Positions 46,774-56,318 of a stretch of 64,000 nt of DNA are shown piece after piece (positions within the stretch are counted from its first letter, which is position 1; each line of letters opens with the position of its first letter). The notes under the pieces are model-generated. The model was not told where the DNA came from, made no database searches, and saw nothing but the letters and a program-made list of their open reading frames with translations. The stretch is from assembly GCF_019711195.1 (NCBI RefSeq), contig NZ_CP081299.1, forward strand, positions 3,348,001-3,412,000, read 5' to 3'. This DNA comes from Dyadobacter sp. NIV53 (GTDB taxonomy: Bacteria > Bacteroidota > Bacteroidia > Cytophagales > Spirosomataceae). The translations under genes and the position numbers were made by a program.

Positions 46774-49127
46774 TTAAAATCTACTCCAGAAGTTGCTGAA
46801 TATGGTTTCGTTTTTGGTCTCTGTGTAGTAGGTATGCTCATAATTATAGCCATAACCATACTTCTTCCAGTGAACCCCATTGAAAATAATTTGAATGTTG
46901 GAAAGCTTTTTGTTACTGCTTAATTTTCCCAAAAAATTCAATTCGCTTTTTTCCGTTAACCCTTGTCTGATCACATATAGAGTGACATCAGCCAAATGAG
47001 AAAGGATCATTGCGTCGGGAACCAGATGCACTGGCGGACTGTCAATAATAATATGATCATACAACTTGCGTAAGTTTTGAATCAATTCTTTTAACAATGT
47101 CCTTTCCAGCAATTCAGAAGGATTCCGGACCATTGCGCCGCTGCTTATAAAATCCGGCTTTTCCGTCGTTTCAGAATGTTGAATAATATCTTCAATGTTC
47201 GCTTTTCCATTCAGAAATTCGCTGACTCCCATGTGTTCATTAGACCTGTTAAGTATTCCTGCCATCTTAGGTTTCCTCATATCCAGTTCCAGAATAATTG
47301 TTCTCCTCGACGACAAAGCAAGTGTGAACCCCAGATTGCTGCTGACAAAGCTCTTTCCCTCACCCGGTAATCCGGAAGTGATTAACATTACACGCCCTCG
47401 TTCCACATTTTCCAATAAATAGTTAAGGCTTATCCGTAAAGTTCTGAATTGTTCACCAATTACTGTTGCATGGCTATCTCTTACTGTTACTGAATCTTTT
47501 AAGGCATGGTACGGCAATTCTCCTATAACCGGAATACCCGATGTATCTTCTATTTCGTTCAGGTCTGTAATTTTACTGCTTATGAGGTTCCTTGTGAAAA
47601 TCAATCCAACCGGAGCTATAAAACCGAGTAACAGCGCTGCCGCAATTGCCAGATACTTATAAATATTTCTGGGCTGTATTGCATAAGGTGGATCAATAAT
47701 CCGGTCGCTGTCCATTTGAGTTGCATTGCTTACAGATATTTCTTCCCGTTTTTGCAGCAAATACGTGAACAAACTCTCTTTAATCGCCTGCTGCCGTTTA
47801 ATGCTGATATATTGGCGTTCCTGTACAGGAATATTTTTAATTGAAGATTCGAAACGCTGGTTTATCGACTGCAACTTATCCCTTGTATTTTGCAGTGATG
47901 TCTTAATGTTTGCTACATTTTCTCTGATGGCTAATCTGGTGCTTGCTATTTGCCGGTTAATAGGTTCAAAATCAGGATTAGTTTCGGGAGTTGTGGCCAG
48001 CAGCCGTTCGCGTTGCAGCTCTAATGAAGCCAGTTTCTCAATCAAACTATTCAACGCTGTGTCCTCTACCCCAAGTGTCGCGGGTGCTTTATTGATATTC
48101 TGTGATGAGTTGATATATTTTTCTATACCTTCAATAATGCTCAGTTTTACATTTATCTCGTTCAATTGATTGTCACTCACTTGCATATTTTCCAGACTTA
48201 CCCGGGCATCAGAACTAATATCAGTCAACTTCCTGCTGCTTTTAAATGTTTCTATACCCTTTTCGGCATCATTTAAATCTCTTGTCAGCATTGCCAGTCT
48301 TTCATCAATAAATTGCAATGTGCTCTCAGTTTCCTTGTTCTTTGCAGTTGCGGAAGCAAGGTTATAATTATACATAAGCCGCCTTAAAATATCAATTCCC
48401 CGTTGAGCAACCTGATCTTTAATTGATAAAATAACAGTCGTTGACAATTTATTTGGCAGTTCGGCAACGATCCGTTTTTGGTAAGCAATGGCTAATTTAC
48501 CAGGATCAAAAATCGTGATCATCATTTCAGATCCTAAGTATTGATCGACATAACTGGTAGGTTCCAGTTTCCAGGCGCCAAAACTGTTTGTAAGGGTATT
48601 TCTGAACAAAAATGTCTTCATATTACCATCCGGCATTTCCATCAAAAAAGAATTTCGGTCCTTAATTACCAGTCTGATTTTACTATTTTCATAATTACCT
48701 GTTGCCCTTATTATGGTCATTTTTACAGGGCCGGATTTATAAAGATCGAATGCAGATAGTCCATCAACTTTCTCATAATTTATTTCCAACTCCAAATCAG
48801 AAATAACCTGACTCATAAGTTGCTTTGACTTCAGAATTTCCAGCTCATTGTCGATAATCCGAAAAGAACTAACAAGATCAATCTCGTGGAGAGGTGATTT
48901 TTCCTGAGATCTTTTCTTCTCATCCTGAATGAGAAAAGATGCCCTTACTTCATAAACCGGATTGAATAACCTGAGAAATACATATGACCCCGCAATAGAA
49001 ATCCCAAGAGCAATAATAAAAAGTGGCCAGTGGTATAAATATTTTTGGATCCTGCTTCTGATATGAACAGGGGCGCTTTTTTTTCAGGAAATGTAAATGT
49101 TGTATAACCTGGCTGCTGTGTATTCAT
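46774..49127 (-). CDS. wzc: Wzc-type polysaccharide co-polymerase/tyrosine autokinase (frameshifted near start)
   Basis: Inner-membrane chain-length regulator fused to a cytoplasmic BY-kinase. The long frame starts at 48816, but adding one base to the T8 run at 49077-49084 joins it to an N-terminal piece from ATG 49127, giving MNTQQPGYTT, the first membrane helix (LFIIALGISIAGSYVFLRLF), the Wzz domain and 784 residues in total. Kinase motifs are intact: Walker A SGLPGEGKSFVSSNLG, Walker A' ILELDMRKPK and Walker B HIIIDSPP. The C-terminal tyrosine cluster (YGYGYNYEHTYYTE) is the autophosphorylation site. Confidence 0.88.
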
Positions 49128-49172
49128 TTTAAAATTTCCTAAATAAGTTTTGGAAGAAACCAATGAGAAATT

Positions 49173-49928
49173 TCAAATAGTTGGTTGCTTTTTAATTCTC
49201 AAAATCATTAGTAACAGATGCCAGAAAAACAGCATTTGATTTCCAATGTTTCTCCTGAAGATTTCCGGTCTGTAAAAAATCCTGATAAGCCATGCCAACC
49301 TAAGTTGAAACCAGATGGGATGAATCTCTTTTTGAGTTCCGGCATACCAGTCGAAAACATTACCTATACTGATAATCAAGTTGCAGTCCAGCTTTTCCCT
49401 GTGTAGAAATGACCATTTTTCTTGCTTAGGTGCTGTCATTCCAACAAATACCACATTTGGCTGAAATTCATTAATCTTCGAAATCATTTCCATGTTATCT
49501 TCTTCGGAAAACTCCTTTTTGAAAGGAGGAGAAAATGTTTCTATTAAAACGGTGGGATACTCTTTCATGGCCCTTTCTTTGATTTTCGCCAGAACATCCT
49601 CGGATGAACCCAGGAAAAATGCTTTCCCTGAAGTTTTGTCAAGGCGTTTTATAAAATGTTTAAAAACTTCCGGACCCTGATTTTTTTTAATATTCCTGCC
49701 CATCAGCAAAATAGAAGCTAATGCAAAGTATACGCCGTCAAGAACAAGATAATCTGTTTTTTTTAGTACCTGCCGGAACTCCGGATCCTTCACTGTCATG
49801 CCATAATTATTGGGACTAATGCTACAATTTATCACCCTACTTTTATGACCTTGAATGGGTATTTTTAAGAGACTGTCAGAAAAAACCTTGAATCCTAAAA
49901 TATGTACTGAGTCGAAAGCATCCTTCAT
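49173..49928 (-). CDS. WecB/TagA/CpsF family (GT26) glycosyltransferase
   Basis: A 251-residue GT26 enzyme. Family segments are clear: SPNNYGMTVKDPEFRQVL near the N-terminus, DYLVLDGVYFALAS with the catalytic-region Asp, FFLGSSEDVLAKI, FVGMTAPKQEKW and the C-terminal RLAWLIRIFYRPEIFRR amphipathic membrane-association region. GT26 enzymes usually add the second sugar (for example N-acetylmannosaminyl) to undecaprenyl-PP-sugar, so it may act directly after the initiating phosphoglycosyl transferase. Confidence 0.9.
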   Translation of the reverse strand: MKDAFDSVHILGFKVFSDSLLKIPIQGHKSRVINCSISPNNYGMTVKDPEFRQVLKKTDYLVLDGVYFALASILLMGRNIKKNQGPEVFKHFIKRLDKTSGKAFFLGSSEDVLAKIKERAMKEYPTVLIETFSPPFKKEFSEEDNMEMISKINEFQPNVVFVGMTAPKQEKWSFLHREKLDCNLIISIGNVFDWYAGTQKEIHPIWFQLRLAWLIRIFYRPEIFRRNIGNQMLFFWHLLLMILRIKKQPTI

Positions 49929-49970
49929 TATTGTATTATTTTATTATCCGCTGCTCCCACAAAACCAGAA

Positions 49971-50990
49971 CTATGCAAAAACTGCTTCGTTAGCATGTGC
50001 AACAATTTTATTAATCCATTCATATGTTTTAGTCATACCTTCAATAAGTGGCGTCGATACTTCCCAGTTCATTTCTTTTTTAAATAATCTGTTATCTGAA
50101 TTTCTGCCCCTTACACCCAGCGGACATTTGAAACCATATTTATTGAAAAATTCGTCTCCATATATATTATGGATTGAGATATTCTTACAGGAGATATCAA
50201 TGGCCATTTGTGCCAATTGATTTATTGTAACTTTTTCTTCAGAACCAATATTAACAGGTCCTGAAAAATCAGATTCCATCAGACTTAAAACAGCATCTAC
50301 ACATTCATCAACATAAAGGAACGAGCGTGTTTGTGCACCGTCTCCCCAAACTTCAAATGCTCCTCCATCCGGCGTTTCAGCTGCTTTTCTTAGCATGGCC
50401 GCAGGAGCTTTTTCTTTTCCACCTCTCCATGTCCCTTGAGGTCCAAAAACGTTATGGAACCTGGCTATCCTTACATCCAGTTTATAATTACGATTAAATG
50501 CCAAATACAATCTTTCACTAAATAACTTTTCCCATCCGTACTCAGAATCAGGATTGGCTGGATAGGCAGAACTTTCTTCACAATTTGGATTACTAGGATC
50601 TAGTTGGTTATTTTCAGGATAGATGCATGCTGATGAAGAATAAAAAAGTTTCTTAATTTTTTTGGCAACGGCTTCTTTTGAAACATTTAAGTTAATCAAT
50701 GCAGAGTTTTGCATAACATTGGCATCATTCTGGCCTGTAAAAATATAACCGGCACCACCCATGTCTGCGGCTAACTGATAAACCTCATCAAAGCCCACTC
50801 CAATAACCAGTTCAACTGTTTTTGGATCAGTCAAGTCACCTAATATAAATTCATTACAAATTTCTCTGTGATCAAAGTACTCATGACTTTTGATGTCACA
50901 AATCCTAACGTAATTCCCATCTTGCTTTAATCTTTTGGCAAGATGTCCTCCAATGAATCCGCCACCACCTAATACAATTACTTTTTTCAT
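49971..50990 (-). CDS. GDP-mannose 3,5-epimerase-like NAD-dependent epimerase
   Basis: A 339-residue extended short-chain dehydrogenase. The Rossmann start is VIVLGGGGFIGGHLAKRL; catalytic Tyr-Lys are in SEYGWEKLFSERLY. The segments QLAADMGGAGYIFTGQND, YSSSACIYPENNQ, RFHNVFGPQGTWRGGKEKAP and PLGVRGRNSDN are highly characteristic of GDP-mannose 3',5'-epimerase, which makes GDP-L-galactose in plants. The product may be GDP-L-galactose or a related sugar for the polymer made by this operon. Confidence 0.85.
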   Translation of the reverse strand: MKKVIVLGGGGFIGGHLAKRLKQDGNYVRICDIKSHEYFDHREICNEFILGDLTDPKTVELVIGVGFDEVYQLAADMGGAGYIFTGQNDANVMQNSALINLNVSKEAVAKKIKKLFYSSSACIYPENNQLDPSNPNCEESSAYPANPDSEYGWEKLFSERLYLAFNRNYKLDVRIARFHNVFGPQGTWRGGKEKAPAAMLRKAAETPDGGAFEVWGDGAQTRSFLYVDECVDAVLSLMESDFSGPVNIGSEEKVTINQLAQMAIDISCKNISIHNIYGDEFFNKYGFKCPLGVRGRNSDNRLFKKEMNWEVSTPLIEGMTKTYEWINKIVAHANEAVFA

Positions 50991-51048
50991 TTTCTAGCCG
51001 ATTTATGATTTAAAAGTTTGATTAAATTCATCTGTTAGTCAAAAGATG

Positions 51049-51930
51049 TTACAACACGCTCTGCATCTTTGATGACATGCTTTTCTCTTTAATCAAAGCA
51101 GCTGTCTGCCTGATATTTTCCGCAGAGGAAGCACCAAATAAAATGGATTCAATGTTAGGCAAGTTGCAAACGTATTCAATGGCCTCACGAGGTCCGATAG
51201 CACCTCCAGCTAACACCTGCATAGCTATCACCCTTACTTTTTTAGTTCTTAATGTTTCTTCATACAATTTAATACCCCCGGACATCCTAAAACCGGCTTT
51301 ATTAATAGAAGTACATATAATTGGATTTGTAATTCCTCTTTTTTCAAGGACTTGCAATAGCTTAGGTAGGTTCATAGTGATAAAACCGGCCTCGGCATTG
51401 TATTTCTTTTTTATATAGGCGTGAAATGCAGCCAGAATATCATACATGCCCAGTCCTAACAACAGATCCGTAATCACATTCTGTAAAAAGATAACTGGGG
51501 TATCAATTCCCTTAAACATTTTCATCTCAGAATCGACAAGCAATTCCATGATTGATAAATAGTCCTTCGACAAAAATGCAATTCCTCCTTTAAAAATAGA
51601 GCTGACAAAATTACCCGGAACAAAATGTTTGAGTGTCCCGGCATAACCAAGCTCAGTAACCGCATTAGCATACTTGTGTGCATAAGGCATACAAGGATAA
51701 ATTTTAAAATTATTAAATCTGCTAGGGTTTGTGCGGATGTGATCACAAATACGTTCGATTCTGTCATGAGTTGTACACATAAAGGTCTCAATACCATTAT
51801 CCATTGCAAGTTCCAAGGTTTGAATAATGGCTTTGTCTTCTTTAAACCGAATAGATTGTGCACGGGATTTTTCGTCGGAGATGTGGTTTACAGCAAAAAA
51901 CTGATTGTCACCAAAAATGATTCTTTCCAT
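51049..51930 (-). CDS. aldo/keto reductase-like TIM-barrel protein
   Basis: A 293-residue cytosolic protein. The C-terminal part (RVIAMQVLAGGAIGPREAIE, IESILFGASSAENIRQTAAL) matches the last strands of aldo/keto-reductase barrels, and the N-terminal half (IFGDNQFFAVNHISDEK, GIETFMCTTHDRIERI) is compatible. The usual catalytic Asp-Tyr-Lys-His set is not recognisable, so enzymatic activity is uncertain. It lies 1 bp after the stop of the Gfo/Idh gene and probably works with it on a sugar intermediate. Confidence 0.6.
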   Translation of the reverse strand: MERIIFGDNQFFAVNHISDEKSRAQSIRFKEDKAIIQTLELAMDNGIETFMCTTHDRIERICDHIRTNPSRFNNFKIYPCMPYAHKYANAVTELGYAGTLKHFVPGNFVSSIFKGGIAFLSKDYLSIMELLVDSEMKMFKGIDTPVIFLQNVITDLLLGLGMYDILAAFHAYIKKKYNAEAGFITMNLPKLLQVLEKRGITNPIICTSINKAGFRMSGGIKLYEETLRTKKVRVIAMQVLAGGAIGPREAIEYVCNLPNIESILFGASSAENIRQTAALIKEKSMSSKMQSVL

Positions 51931-51931
51931 G

Positions 51932-52945
51932 TTATTGTAGGCTACTTTGTTTAATCATTGCAATTGCATGATCCGTCTGCCACGCGCTGTAAAAGTCATT
52001 TATTGAATTGGTAGATCGACCTTGAATAGTGTTAATAAAATGGTCTATCTGGGCAGAGTATTCTTCACCACGTAAATAAAAATCAACCGAATCAGTTAGA
52101 TCCGTAACGTTTCTGATATTCCATCCTTTTGAATATCCCTGTGGGCAATCGTTTGACTTAAAGTATATTTTCAGCTCATTGGCATCACAAATAATCTTTC
52201 CTTTTTTCCCCAAAATCGTAATTGAAGTTGACATTTTTCTATAGGTCTCATCACTCCAGTTCACAGAAAGGACTCCGGTTATATTCGTTGATAATTCTAA
52301 CATGCAAAAAACTGCATCATCCACGTTCTTAGAATAAATGGATTCTAACATAGCTCCTTTAACCTTTGAAATGGTTCCTAATAAATAGTTGATCAGGTCA
52401 ATGACATGTGATGCATAATCCATTAAGCATCCTCCACCTTCTTCCGGATTTGAACGCCAGTTATCTTGCTTTTCCCGAATGACTATAGGTCCATAGGACT
52501 CACCGGTAAAATGTACAATTTTGCCCAATCCCTCACCGTCCAAAATTCGTTTAACTTCTCTGAATGTTCCGATGAATTTATTATGGTAACCTACCTGATT
52601 GACCAGTTTTTTATTTCTAGCGAGCAATGCTAATTCTTTTCCGTCTTCGGAATTTAAACAAAAGGGTTTTTCAGCAAAAACATGTTTCCCGCAATCCAAA
52701 ACTCTCCTGACCATTGTAGCATGATATTTCGTTGGCACGGCTACAAATACGGCATCAGGCTCCGTAACCTTTATCATTTCTTCATAATTTGCAAAACATG
52801 GAAAGGAAGAGTATTTCTCAAAAACATCAAGAACCATTTTGGAAGTGTCGCTAATCCCTACTACATCGACATTTGGATGAGCACCAAGAATAGCTAAATG
52901 AGATATACCCATCTTTCCTGCACCTATTAGAGCAACTTTTACCAT
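51932..52945 (-). CDS. Gfo/Idh/MocA family sugar oxidoreductase
   Basis: A 337-residue NAD(P)-dependent dehydrogenase. The Rossmann motif VALIGAGKMGISHL opens the protein, followed by the EKP motif (VFAEKPF) with the cofactor-binding lysine and GGGCLMDYASHVIDLINYLLG, containing the D-x3-H catalytic pair of the family. Such enzymes oxidise or reduce nucleotide sugars in polysaccharide pathways. It is the second gene of the operon, 11 bp after wza. Confidence 0.88.
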   Translation of the reverse strand: MVKVALIGAGKMGISHLAILGAHPNVDVVGISDTSKMVLDVFEKYSSFPCFANYEEMIKVTEPDAVFVAVPTKYHATMVRRVLDCGKHVFAEKPFCLNSEDGKELALLARNKKLVNQVGYHNKFIGTFREVKRILDGEGLGKIVHFTGESYGPIVIREKQDNWRSNPEEGGGCLMDYASHVIDLINYLLGTISKVKGAMLESIYSKNVDDAVFCMLELSTNITGVLSVNWSDETYRKMSTSITILGKKGKIICDANELKIYFKSNDCPQGYSKGWNIRNVTDLTDSVDFYLRGEEYSAQIDHFINTIQGRSTNSINDFYSAWQTDHAIAMIKQSSLQ

Positions 52946-52956
52946 TTTTTTTATTG

Positions 52957-53733
52957 TTATCTATATAAGTTTGACAAGACAATTGCAATGATAGAAAGAC
53001 CAGAAAGTATAAGGGTTGTTATCCGAAATCCACGGTCCACGGAAGCATATTTGGTGCGATCCGGTTGTACATATATTTCGTCGTTATTTTTCAAATAGTA
53101 ATAAGGCGATGAGAAAATTTTTTTAGATGTTAGATCCAAAGGAATGTAATGCCGCTTTCCATTTTCTTCTCGGATCAGCGTAATATTTGACCGAATTGCC
53201 GTTATGTTAAGATCACCAGCCAAGCTCAGTGCTTGTGTGATTGTCGTTCTCGTATTTTGCAGCGTATAAACATCTGGTCGCTGAACGTCGCCAAATATTG
53301 AAACCTTGAAATTAAGTAAACGAATACTGACAACTGGGTCTTTATAATAGGTTTGTAGGAGTTGATTCATTTTCTCCTGCAGTTGAAATATTGAAAGGTC
53401 AGTTACTTTAAGATTACCAATTAAAGGAAGTGTAATCTCTCCATTCTGATTTACAAGATACCCAGTAACAGGATTGTCAGAGGATTGATCATAATTGTTT
53501 CCGTTTACTCGATTTAGGTTGTAATTAAAAACAGAAGATGACTCTGGATTTCTACTATTAACGTTAATACCAAGTATATCAGCAGGTTGAATTGTTAAAA
53601 GTGAAAAGTTTTCGACTTGCTCCTCTGTTGGAGCACTTCTGTCAATATCCTTGAAATAAGGGATATTTTTGTATGATCCACAAGAACAGAGAGTAAAATA
53701 AATCAGTACTGTAAACACTAAGTATTTTTTCAT
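52957..53733 (-). CDS. wza: Wza-type polysaccharide export lipoprotein
   Basis: A 258-residue outer-membrane export protein and first gene of the exopolysaccharide operon. Signal peptide with lipobox ending at cysteine in TLCSCGSYKN; then a Poly_export domain (LTIQPADILGINVNSRNPES, GYLVNQNGEITLPLIGNLKV) and an SLBB domain (FKVSIFGDVQRPDVYTLQNT, LSLAGDLNITAIRSNITLIR), and a C-terminal hydrophobic helix (FRITTLILSGLSIIAIVLSN), which forms the outer-membrane segment in Wza. Length is short, as in Bacteroidota homologues. Confidence 0.9.
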   Translation of the reverse strand: MKKYLVFTVLIYFTLCSCGSYKNIPYFKDIDRSAPTEEQVENFSLLTIQPADILGINVNSRNPESSSVFNYNLNRVNGNNYDQSSDNPVTGYLVNQNGEITLPLIGNLKVTDLSIFQLQEKMNQLLQTYYKDPVVSIRLLNFKVSIFGDVQRPDVYTLQNTRTTITQALSLAGDLNITAIRSNITLIREENGKRHYIPLDLTSKKIFSSPYYYLKNNDEIYVQPDRTKYASVDRGFRITTLILSGLSIIAIVLSNLYR

Positions 53734-55000
53734 AGAAGAGGCACACCAGTAAGTACAAAAAAGGAAAACGGTATTGTGACCTCACGTCCAATGACTGGTC
53801 GCAAGGATAATTTTGAATTTTATAAGCAAAAAGGTTTACAAAAGAATATTTTAAAACTAAATATTCTTAAAATATTGTAACGAAAATGTGTGTAGAATAA
53901 ACATTTATTAAAAAATGTATGACTGTTAACCAACACAAACTTATGGTTAACACTATGTTAAGAATATGCCTTATACAATCAGAAAAGGCTATCTATTGTT
54001 ACACGAAGTCATACACTACATATTTACAATATGTTATAAAGATAATAAATGTTCCTTTATAAAAAATTGATTTAAGCAAAAAAAACAGAATTTTTTTTTG
54101 TTTAATGACTATTTTGACAAATATTAATTTGTTTTCTACAATTTTTCAGCAATGTAACTCGCTTTTTATTTGTAGTATTATTTAACTTCAAAGTATTACT
54201 ATATGATGAGAGGCTTTTGAGTTTTGAAAATTTTTACAAGAGTTCTATCGGTAAGTAATTTTGGCGTGATTCACTTTTAAATAATTACATTGGGAAAAGT
54301 TGTCACAGTACATTTCTATCAGTATAAGTCTCACCGGGTCAGCCTACTCCAACAATTTATTCTACAAGAAGACCAAATACTTGTTAGCAATACGATCAAC
54401 CGTTGATATGCCATTATATGGACAGGCTTTACTCTGATGCATTTTTTAAAAAGTCAAGGTATATTTGAGATAGTTTCTTTCATTTTCATCCTTGTCCGAA
54501 TAAAAATGAATTTCCTTGTCCTTTTACCTTACTGATCTTGCTTGTACAAAAAGGAAAGTGAATTCTAGAAAGTGAAGTTTGTGGCCGAGAGAGACAAGTC
54601 AATTTAAAAACCAACTCAAATAGAAAATCTTCAAAAACGGCAACAGCAAAACAACTATTACCTATATACGTAAAATCAATCGTATTACTACATTTTTTGA
54701 ACTTTGGCTTCGAAGTTTATTACTGCCAATTTGTTTATAAAACTAACAGCTTTAAAGCCATCGGCTCCTTATGAGATTTCAAAATAAGCTAGCAGTGAAT
54801 ATTAGAATTAATACGAACAGTAAATAATTGACAAAATAACTACCGCCGGCACTATCAAATTAATGCGATTGCTTAATGTCCCTACTTTTGTTCTGAGCTT
54901 GTTGTAAATGGCAAATGTACAATTTCAAAAAAAAACTATTGTTAGTAAACTTTTTTACTAATCTAAACCGAAAATTCTCACGGGTTACGTGCGGTAACAA
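53734..55000. other. long AT-rich gene-free leader region of the exopolysaccharide operon
   Basis: About 1.3 kb with no supported gene on either strand; all frames are cut by frequent stops. A hairpin AAGAATATTT/AAATATTCTT lies at 53842-53868, 110 bases upstream of wza. A regulatory leader or decayed insertion DNA are both possible. No promoter could be placed with confidence. Confidence 0.4.
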
Positions 55001-55063
55001 GTTCAAATCCTGTCACTCCCATATTGATCATCATAAGGCTGCTTCAAAATAATTGAGGCAGCC
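55001..55063 (+). pseudogene. tRNA 3'-end remnant plus terminator-like hairpin
   Basis: GTTCAAATCCTGTCA (55001-55015), followed by CTCCCA, is the T arm and 3' acceptor of a tRNA without any 5' half; the 15 bases are identical to 37798-37812 of tRNA-Pro. It is followed by the 11-bp hairpin GGCTGCTTCAA (55037-55047) / TTGAGGCAGCC (55053-55063), as after a tRNA transcription unit. Confidence 0.6.
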
Positions 55064-55522
55064 CGCTTGCTTACTGGACTTCGGATAATTAATACTCTTC
55101 CATATACTAAACCCTATTTTTCAACTGGATTTACATAAATGCTCGTTTAAAACTCATAAACCTCCCTTTTTCACACGACTTCGCAAAAGACAAACTCTTA
55201 CACTAAGTTATTCTACAAAAAAGCTCATTTTTTCAACTGCCAGAATCTCTAATTACCAGATTGAAGACTTTTTACAAGTCAACTTAACCTTCATGTTTTC
55301 AAAATCTAAACCAAAACATGCCAAAATCCATATTACAAGCGTCCATTTGTGTTCTTTCAGTACAATTATGGCAATAAACCGGACATAACCTGCATACGTA
55401 AACAATCAAAAATTGTATTTTTCTGCGTTTATGCTTAGGATTACTTCTTCATTCCGGTAGTAGATATACGCAGCAATATAGTTGACTATTTCTTTATTTA
55501 TTTCTCGAAATTTCGAAGCATC
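55064..55522. other. gene-free spacer
   Basis: About 460 AT-rich bases; no gene, repeat or RNA recognised. Confidence 0.4.
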
Positions 55523-55879
55523 TTATTCTGTGATCAATTCGTACTCGTTGTTGTCAAGCACTAAAACATAGTCTTTGAAGTAGCCAAACCGGCTTACATT
55601 AGTTCCTGTTATGCTAATGATATTACCTGTTCTTTTGAATGCACACGATACAATTGGGCCATTATAATTCTTTTTGGCATCTGCTCTTACAAGATAAACC
55701 TCTGTCTCAGAGGAGAAAACAAAAATTTCATAATAACCCTTTCCAGTTTTCGTGTCGTAGCCTAAAAGCTTTGCCCAACTTGTACCAATGAGTTGATTAC
55801 TATATGGTTTTAAAGTTATCTTTTCTTCAATCTGGCAGGAAGATATGAGAAGGATGAGTATTACCAGATATTTTTTCAC
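55523..55879 (-). CDS. small lipoprotein, unknown
   Basis: A 118-residue protein with signal and lipobox MKKYLVILILLISSC. The mature part is beta-rich (YYEIFVFSSETEVYLV, GYFKDYVLVLDNNEYELITE) and shows no known domain. It stands alone between long gene-free stretches. The intact frame and clean signal peptide support a real gene. Confidence 0.6.
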   Translation of the reverse strand: MKKYLVILILLISSCQIEEKITLKPYSNQLIGTSWAKLLGYDTKTGKGYYEIFVFSSETEVYLVRADAKKNYNGPIVSCAFKRTGNIISITGTNVSRFGYFKDYVLVLDNNEYELITE

Positions 55880-56229
55880 TCGTTAATTAATTTCAACTTA
55901 CACATTATTTCCTTTGTTATTTACATTGTTAACCAAATGTAAAATGAGGATTAAAACAAGTTGATATTAATGTGGTAACGCGTCATAACTTCGGGGTAGA
56001 ATTGCCAGAAAAGGGGTTTGGAAAACTTAAAAATCAGGATAAGTACAATTTCTTAAATCAGATTTGATCTTTTCCCGCAGGTAATTAAGGTATGAAATAA
56101 TCAGTTCCTGGTCGATTAGTTTCTTAGCTGTGTATCAACCAATTGAAAAAATATTATTGAGAATTCTACAAGCGATATTTTTTATTAAAACTATTTACAC
56201 TAAAATGTAGTATTTGTTTACATTTATTA
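55880..56229. other. gene-free spacer
   Basis: About 350 AT-rich bases between the divergent lipoprotein and the sugar-transferase gene. No gene, repeat or RNA recognised. Confidence 0.35.
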
Positions 56230-56237
56230 TATATTTG
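56230..56237 (+). promoter_or_regulatory. candidate -7 promoter element
   Basis: TATATTTG matches TAnnTTTG exactly, 82 bases before the start codon at 56319. No good -33 match lies at the expected distance, so the call is weak. Confidence 0.3.
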
Positions 56238-56318
56238 ACCCTGGTAATAAAATTTACCTTTATAAAAATAATTTGACAGTTTAAAGTAATTTAGTTATCA
56301 GTTACTCAACAGCACATC

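Noticed and set aside
38276..53733. Prolific true pseudogenes in the exopolysaccharide operon
   Set aside because: Each break is repaired by one base, most of them in a homopolymer, and gives a complete conserved protein, which fits sequence error better than decay.
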